Of a DNA stretch of 64,000 nucleotides, positions 58,230-64,000 are shown in pieces. Position 1 is the first letter of the stretch. Every line of letters begins with the position of its first letter. The translations under genes were made by a program, and so were the position numbers. The stretch is from Cryptomeria japonica (taxonomy: Eukaryota; Streptophyta; Pinopsida; Cupressales; Cupressaceae): the NCBI RefSeq assembly GCF_030272615.1, contig NC_081407.1:143908897-143972896 (forward strand). Reading direction: 5' to 3'. The notes under the pieces were generated by a model that was given only the letters and a program-made list of their open reading frames with translations, was not told the origin of the DNA and did no database searches.

Positions 58230-58626
58230 AAGAAGGTTTAGTATATAGGTTCCTAGCCAGCTTTGCACCCATGATTCAATTTTTATCATGAAGGTCATGA
58301 ATGCTTGATCCTCCTTCACCTTTTGTTTTACAAATGGTTTACCATGAAATGAGAGGATGCTTTTTATTATTATCCATGTTACCATTCCACAAAAAATCTC
58401 TCATAGCTTTTTCTATAACATGCATAACTATCTTTGGAGCTTGTAGTACTGACATTATATAATTAGGAATGGAGCTCAAAACTGACTTAATCAAAAGTAT
58501 TCTGCCTGAAAATGAAAGCCATCTAGATTTCCACGACGACATTCTAGTAGTGATGGAGGAAAGGATATTAGACCAATATGAGGCTTTGTTAGCCCCTTGA
58601 AAAAAGGGAACCCCCAGGTACTGATA
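58230..58626 (-). pseudogene. LINE reverse transcriptase C-terminal part
   Basis: Minus-strand YQYLGVPFFQGANKASYW, then MSSWKSRWLSFSGRILLIKS (67-aa ORF 58339-58542), SIPNYIMSVLQAP and IEKAMRDFLWNG. It matches the thumb/connection region that follows RT in plant L1 LINEs. Stops occur after the ORF. Cut at 58626 by copia C. Confidence 0.85.
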
Positions 58627-59998
58627 TGTTATGTTGTCATTGATGTCAATTAACTGGTAATGATATTGTTGATATTGTTGTAATATTGTTTTGTAACCCG
58701 TAGGATGAACTAGTGAAGGAAACTATAACCGGTAGGAAGAATTTGTGGAGTGAACCGGTATTGCTATATATTGGAGAGTTGAACCGGTAAACCCTACCTA
58801 TTGATTTGATAAACCCTAACCAATTAAGTTTGGTGAATTGGTTATATTGGTTTACAATATGATGATGAGTGATAATGATTATGACACATATGGTTATTGC
58901 ATGAAGACAATTTCAAGTGATTTTGGTGCGTTGATGTAACGGGTTTTGTCTAGGGAATGAGCAAGTATACTGCATGTAATGCAAAGCGCGTGATGAGTTA
59001 CTAAGTTCGATGAAGTGGTGATCAAGGAGCGATCGAGGTTTTCATGATTGATGTGCAAAGATTGCTATGTAATCCAACGGTCATACTTGAACTGACTTGT
59101 TTGTAATCTCTATGAGAATTAGGTTTTTGTTGTGTTACCGACCTAATTGATTTGTTTATAAGGTCGATGAGTTGTTTAGTTTCAGAGTTGGTAAAGTTTT
59201 AGTTGAGTGTGTGGTTGCTGAACTAGATGATGTATCTGTAGTTTGAGTAAAGGCAGATAGGAGCATGAAAAGGATCCGGACAAGCAAGTGTAGTGCTATT
59301 CAAATAGATCAACAAACTCCTGTTGTTTTCTAACAATTACAACAGAATTGAAATCCCCTAATCGGGTAAGCTCTAACAAGTTTGGTGCTATTCAAATCCT
59401 CTAACCAGGTGATCCATTAGCTTGGATTTTCAAATCCTCTACTAAGGTTACTCCTTACAGGGTATTAGTTCTAACAAGGCATTGTAGTCAATCCCTTAAC
59501 TAGGTGGTCCCTAACAGGATCTGTTCTTAACAGGACTTTTGTAAAGCTTTAACAGGCTAGGCTCCTAACAAGGCAAACTTTAGAAGAGGTCAGATAGTCA
59601 TCTTGTGAGTCTCATCTCACCGTGGTTTTTCCCATTTTGGTTTCCACGTTAAAAAAAATTGTGTCAAGTGGTGAATGTTTTTATGGTTGATTTTCTTAAC
59701 TACTTAACTACTTTGATAAGTCATGATAAACAAAAGCATCGAGAAATGAAGTCTGTTGACATATGAAAAAGCATTTGGATGTTTATGAGTTTGAAGTTGT
59801 TTATTGTTAGTTTGTTGTAACAGTCAATTGGTTTATCTTATGAGTTTTTATCTTGATAGTGGTATTGCATTGATTGTTCTAAGTTTACTTTGAGAGATTG
59901 ATTTTGAGATTGGTGAAGTTAGTATCAGTTTTTCTATCTACTAATTCACCCCCACTCTTAGTAGTTGACTAGATTATTATTCTTTCATCATACCATCA
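58627..59998 (+). repeat. 5' LTR of copia C
   Basis: 1,372 bp, TGTTATGTTGTCATTGATG to CATACCATCA. The insertion site follows TGATA (58622-58626); the matching right TSD is outside the window. Contains CGTGGTTTTTCCC...GTTTCCACG (59624-59650) and an array of CTAACAGG/CTAACAAGG words (59370-59580). Confidence 0.85.
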
Positions 59999-59999
59999 A

Positions 60000-60012
60000 T
60001 TGGCATCAAAGC
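60000..60012 (+). promoter_or_regulatory. Primer-binding site of copia C
   Basis: TTGGCATCAAAGC, two bases off the initiator tRNA-Met site. Confidence 0.75.
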
Positions 60013-60048
60013 AAATCACGTCCTCTAAGGTCTAAGCCTAACAAGCTT

Positions 60049-61100
60049 GAGGTAAAGATCTTGCAGATCATGATGAAGAAGGAAGGTCTGAAGTTTAATA
60101 GAGAGAACTATAGGATATGGAGTGACATAATGAAAATTTATATCAAGAGTCCGGGAAGCCAGTATTAGGAACATGTCAATACTTAATATGTTGCACCTAC
60201 TGGGATCTTGACTGATGATCAAAAGAAAGAACAACAAGAAAATCATCAAGCATTAGAGGCTATTATCAGTTCTTTGTCTGATGGAGATTATGTAGACGTT
60301 CATGGTCTAAAGATTGCATATGAGATATGGAAAAAACTTGAAGAGATTTATAGTGGTGATGAACATGTTAAGATTTCTAAAGAAGAGAGTCTAAGAGGAA
60401 AGTTTGATGACATGCAGATGGCTGAAGGCGATAATATCCAATAGTATGGTCAAAGGATAAAAGTGATAGTCGGTGAAATTAAGAGTGTAGGAGGTAAAGT
60501 GGAAGATGCCACAGTGATCAGTAAGGTACTGAGAACCCTGCTACCGGTCTATGCTATCTGAGTTGCAACCATTCAGGAATCCATTGACAAAACTAAGGTA
60601 ACTCTTGACTCCATCATTGGCAAGCTTACTGCATTTGAATTAAATGGTTATGATGGTAGTGTACATAAATCTGAGTTTGCATTTAGAGCCTTTGTTTCTA
60701 ACCCACCTGTGAGAAAAAGTAGAGATGCCAGTCATAGTTATGAATCAAGATCTAGTAGAGAAGCCAATGATGAAGACATTTTAGTTGAGCTTGAAGCATT
60801 GTTGGCCAAGTGCTTGCCCAGAGGCACTAGTAAATATAGAGGTTAATAACCTTTGAAAAATTTTGCATGCAACAAGATTGGACACATAGCTACTAACTAT
60901 CCTAGTGGTGATAATGAGCACAAACGAGAGAAATTCAAGAAGTATAAGGGTAAAGGCAAAAGGGATTGTCTTATTGCTATTGATGGTGGTATCATTGATG
61001 AGGAATTTGATGGTGATGCTAATGAATATATTGTGTTTGTAGCCATTAAAGAGGAGATATCTGATTAGAAGGCATTAGTATCCAGGATGGATAACTCTGA
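60049..61100 (+). pseudogene. Copia C gag
   Basis: Gag in one frame with stops: KFNRENYRIWSDIMKIYI, YEIWKKLEEIYSGDEHVKIS, RGKFDDMQMAEGD, VISKVLRTLLPVY and KLTAFELNGYD. A zinc knuckle near 60862-60900 (FACNKIGHIATNYP) has lost its first and last Cys. At least four in-frame stops. Same lineage as copia B gag. Confidence 0.85.
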
Positions 61101-61640
61101 TGATTAGATCATTGATAGTGGTTGTTCACATCACATGACCGGTGAGCAGAGCAAATTTCTTTCTTGGAAAGAATTTGATGGCAGAGTTGTAAGATTTGGT
61201 AATGACTCACCCTGCATGGTTAGAGGTAAAGGAAATATTTCTCTTAATGGAAAGAGCAGTGCAGATGATGTCTACTGGGTTGAAGGTTTAAAGCATAATC
61301 TTTTGAGTGTGGCACAACTCAATGACTAAGGATACCCATTGGATTTTAAAAATGGTATGTGCAAAATCTATGGCAGCGAAGGTGAACTAATTGCAATCGG
61401 GAAGCAAACTAAAGGTAACCTGTTTCACCTTAATCCTAAAGTCAATAACTGTTTAATTGCAACGATAGCTGATAGTTGGCTTTGGCATAGGAGATTTTGT
61501 CATATAAACTTTGATAACATTTTTAAAGCGAGTAAGTCCAAGACAGTGAGAGGTTTGCCTCAGTTGGACAAACTGGTTAATTCTCTATGTAAGGAATGTC
61601 GGTTGGGAAAGATCACATCCTCAACTTTCAAGAGAAAATA
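61101..61640 (+). pseudogene. Copia C protease and pre-integrase
   Basis: Protease loop IIDSGCSHHMTG has an intact DSG (61114-61122), but the preceding Trp codon is a stop (61105-61107). GNISLNGKSSADDVYWVEGL and KHNLLSVAQL complete the protease. A pre-integrase part with SWLWHRRFCHINF and SLCKECRLGK follows after one stop at 61327. Confidence 0.87.
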
Positions 61641-62620
61641 TTTTTAAATGAAACATTTGTTAGATTTGGTTCATACATATCTTTGTGGACCAATAAGAAC
61701 AAAAAGTATTCAAGGTGACAAATATTTTATGATCTTCACTGATGATTGCTCAAGGATGATGTGGGTCACATTCTTGAAGGATAAGATTGAAGCTTTTGGT
61801 AAGTTCAAGGCATTCAGGGCCTTAGCTGAGAAGGAGAGTGGTAAGAAGATAAAGTGTCTAAGGATAGATCAAGGCGATGAATTTACTTCTGAGGAATTCA
61901 CTAGGTATTGTGAAGAAAATGGTATCAAACGACAACTTTCTCCATCGAGGACACCACAATAGAATGGTATCACAGAGAGAAACAACTAGTCAGTTGTTGA
62001 AGCTGCTAGAACGATGTTAATACAAGGAGTTGTAGCGAAAACATTTTGGAGAGAAGTTGTCTACACTATGAATCGGAGTCTCGTAAAAAGAGGTAAGGAC
62101 AAGACTCCTTATGAATACTGGTATGGAAGATCACCTAATGTTAGTTATTTCAAGATATTTGGTAGCAAATGTTTTATTAAGAGAGGTGATTATGTTAGAA
62201 AATTTGAAGCTAAAAGTGATGAAGGTATATTTCTTGGCTATTCTACCAAGAGTAAGGCCTACAAGTGTTTTAACAACTGGACACAGAGAATTATTGATAG
62301 TGTTGAGGTTCAAGTGGATGAATATCCTGAAGTCTCAGAGGAAACCAATTTGGAGAAAAAGGATGAAGATTCTTGCATTTTGTTTTTAGAACCAAAAGCT
62401 GTGAAATCTGAAACCGGCAGAGCAAATACTGATGTACCAGTTCAACTGGAACAGATAAATTTAGAAGAAGATGATGATAATGAAGAAGCTGAACCTGAAG
62501 ATAATGATCATGTTATTCCAAGATATATGATACTGAATCACAATTTTGAACAAATTATTGGGGATAAGGATGCTGGAGTACTAACTAGAAGAAGAATCAG
62601 AGAGAATTCCTGCATGATCT
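61641..62620 (+). pseudogene. Copia C integrase
   Basis: VHTYLCGPIRTKSIQGDKYF has the first catalytic Asp replaced by Tyr. IFTDDCSRMMWVTFLKDK, IDQGDEFTSEEF and NGITERN follow, with stops at about 61961 and 61987. The C-terminal part (62014 on) has YFKIFGSKCFIKRGDYV and DEGIFLGYSTKSKAYKCFN, then an acidic linker. Catalytically dead. Confidence 0.87.
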
Positions 62621-62755
62621 CCACTATTGAACCAAAAAATGCTAAGGAAGCATTTGGTGATGATCATTGGGTTAAAGCTATGGAGGAGGAATTAGATCAA
62701 ATTGAGAAGAACAACACATGGACCCTAGTACCCCGACTAGTGAACAAAAATGTAA
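62621..62755 (+). pseudogene. Copia C reverse transcriptase, N-terminal stub
   Basis: FGDDHWVKAMEEELDQIEKN and [14 protein letters not shown] end abruptly where VIGTKWVFRN should follow. At 62756 unrelated sequence begins, so RT was split by an insertion. The open frame runs a further 30 codons into that insertion, which are not RT. Confidence 0.87.
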
Positions 62756-62870
62756 TGTTTGCCCTCTCGGGTAAACGGTTAAATGCAGAAAGTAAATGCA
62801 TAGAACATAATGGAAATATATTAAATAACCAGTCTCTATATTAATTCAACAATCAATGTACATCAAGTGC

Positions 62871-63560
62871 TTATAACGTTACATTTGACACGACTACCAT
62901 GATCCTTTCGAAGAAAAGGTACACAATATATAATACCCGAAGGGGTGCGACACAACCGTCACAACTCCAACTACCTACCCGTCGGCTAACTAACTGACCG
63001 CCGTAACTCATTATTACCGACAACAACAGAAACATAATATAACAACATAACATAATGATTATTCCCATCAACATCATCCTCCCCAAGAAAAGAAGTCGAC
63101 TCCGACGACTTAATACAAAATAGAGATGAACGACAGGAACTACTGACGCCAGTCGGGCCCGGATCTTATACACTTGCTGCGTCCTTGCCTGAAAACCCTT
63201 TTTTGCTACAATCTGATGCTCAAGTGCGGATTTCACCAATATTGCTTCCTTTTCCATCACAGTCCTCCTGCGCCTAACCCAAACTTGTCTGCAAAACACG
63301 TTTTTCAGTCTCAGGTTCCACCAACTGCTACTTAATTGATACTATCTCCCTAGCCAATTTGTCCTCGATAGCCACCCGTGCTGCTCTCCCGACATCCAAC
63401 TCCTGGGTATGCTAAACTAAGTCTCACGCAACTATTGCCTCCAACCTGGTGGTCAGCTCCTCCCGAGCCCTCTGTGCATCCACCATGGCAACCTCACGTC
63501 CAACCGAGACATACTCTGAGTTCCTCAAAGCATACCAGTCATGCCTGGAGGTGGCCACAA
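62871..63560 (-). pseudogene. Antisense charged, probable coiled-coil protein relic
   Basis: On the minus strand from about 63560: YALRNSEYVSVGREVAMVDA, AQRAREELTTRLEAIVA, stop, TQELDVGRAARVAIEDKLAR, stop, then after a frame change RRRRTVMEKEAILVKSALEH. Heptad-like spacing of Leu/Val/Ala with Arg/Glu suggests a coiled coil. Three or more stops and one frame change show decay. I do not recognise the family; such coiled-coil ORFs occur in the gag or extra ORF of large plant gypsy elements. Confidence 0.45.
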
Positions 63561-63827
63561 TCTGCTGGCATAAATGCTAGGAGACACCTCAAATCCTCCA
63601 TCACACTCCCCAAAGGCTAAAAATTGAACTAAATAACTCCCTGATGTCATACAACTGCGTGGACCTGCAATGCCTTCCCTCAAACTCTGTTTGTTCCCAA
63701 CCTCCAAATCCGTCTCCCTCTACGGCTTATGGCTTCTCCGCCAATGCTTAGCTGCAGGCTTCTTTCTCACAATACGGACAACCACAACACTTCCCGTGGT
63801 ATTTTGTAGCTCAAAAATAAACTGGGG

Positions 63828-63915
63828 GTCGAGGGGAAGCGCCCCCACGAGGTCGAGGGGCAGCGCCCCCACGAGGTCGAGGGGCAGTGCCCCTCGTGGG
63901 GTCCTGGGGCAGCCG
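63828..63915. repeat. 24-bp tandem repeat, about 3.6 units
   Basis: Unit GTCGAGGGGCAGCGCCCCC plus ACGAG, at 63828, 63852 and 63876 with few changes and a partial fourth unit at 63901. GGGGCAGCGCCCC is a near palindrome, so each unit could form a hairpin. Confidence 0.8.
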
Positions 63916-64000
63916 CCAACACCAATTTACAACCCTCAGAACCATACAAAAGTCCATGGCGCACTGCATTTCTGTGATATTTTAAGATGCCAAAAACCCT

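Larger units (their letters stand above)
54888..58626 (-). mobile_element. LINE (non-LTR retrotransposon), 3' half, minus strand
   Basis: Order on the minus strand: RT C-terminus (58626-58230), zinc-binding domain (57934-57490), RNase H (55900-55400), and probable 3' UTR to about 54888. The 5' part with endonuclease and most of RT is not present; it is cut at 58626 by the copia C LTR and would resume beyond that insertion, outside the window. A solo LTR interrupts it between 55942 and 57165. Both the zinc-binding (RVT zf) domain and a plant-type RNase H are expected in plant L1-clade LINEs. Confidence 0.8.
62756..64000 (-). mobile_element. Unclassified, more GC-rich repeat inserted in copia C
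   Basis: Begins TGTTTGCCCTCTCGGG right after the RT break, following TGTAA. Base composition is clearly more GC-rich than the copia DNA. It contains an antisense coding relic and a 24-bp tandem repeat and runs off the window. The TG start suggests an LTR element on the minus strand, but the far end is not visible. Confidence 0.55.

Overview
The window is plant nuclear DNA made almost wholly of nested retrotransposons. I see no convincing host gene, tRNA, rRNA or CRISPR. The evidence is Ty1/copia elements primed by initiator tRNA-Met, Tat-type Ty3/gypsy gag and protease, a plant LINE carrying an RNase H, solo LTRs, AT-rich filler and 5-bp target-site duplications (TSDs) everywhere. A large seed-plant genome, possibly a conifer, is my inference; nothing here proves it.

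Layout. (1) 766-1051 is a copia integrase scrap. (2) 1052-11090 is Tat-like element 1: 5' LTR split by a ~4 kb solo LTR (2021-6015), decayed gag and protease, PPT, and an LTR stub. (3) 11091-24373 is the 3' non-coding part of a related element 3. It holds a solo LTR (12616-23892, TSD GGATC), itself split by a complete Tat-like element 2 (13543-22235, identical-length 1,651-bp LTRs, TSD GGCGC). Element 2 codes for a repeat-rich ORF and a protease/G-patch protein but no reverse transcriptase. (4) 24374-45480 is the 3' LTR of element 3 opened by a Russian-doll stack: solo LTR (25065-44985, CAAAC), minus-strand copia A (25799-44873, CTTAT), plus-strand copia B (26026-38961, GAAAC), minus-strand copia D (27653-33876, AGAAC). 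(5) 45481-50500 is a broken minus-strand copia E, split by a solo LTR (45984-49515, TGTAG) that contains a 2.42-kb non-autonomous relative of copia D (47013-49432, CAATC). (6) 50500-54887 is unclassified non-coding DNA. (7) 54888-58626 is a minus-strand LINE split by a solo LTR (55942-57165, CATTC). (8) 58627-62755 is plus-strand copia C, cut in its reverse transcriptase by a different, more GC-rich repeat (62756-64000) with an antisense coiled-coil relic and a 24-bp tandem repeat.

Function. Every coding unit is a retroelement protein, and almost all carry stops, frameshifts or lost catalytic residues. Three elements (element 1, element 2, the 2.42-kb element) look non-autonomous: they keep cis signals (LTR, PBS, PPT), and the first two keep protease, but all lack an RT. 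The points most worth a second look are the protease/G-patch element 2 with its SPK-repeat ORF, the autonomous/non-autonomous pair D and 47013-49432, the five-level nest with all TSDs readable, and a short sequence block shared by otherwise unlike copia LTRs. LTR boundaries and TSDs were read by eye from the sequence; family names come from protein motifs and no database search was possible.
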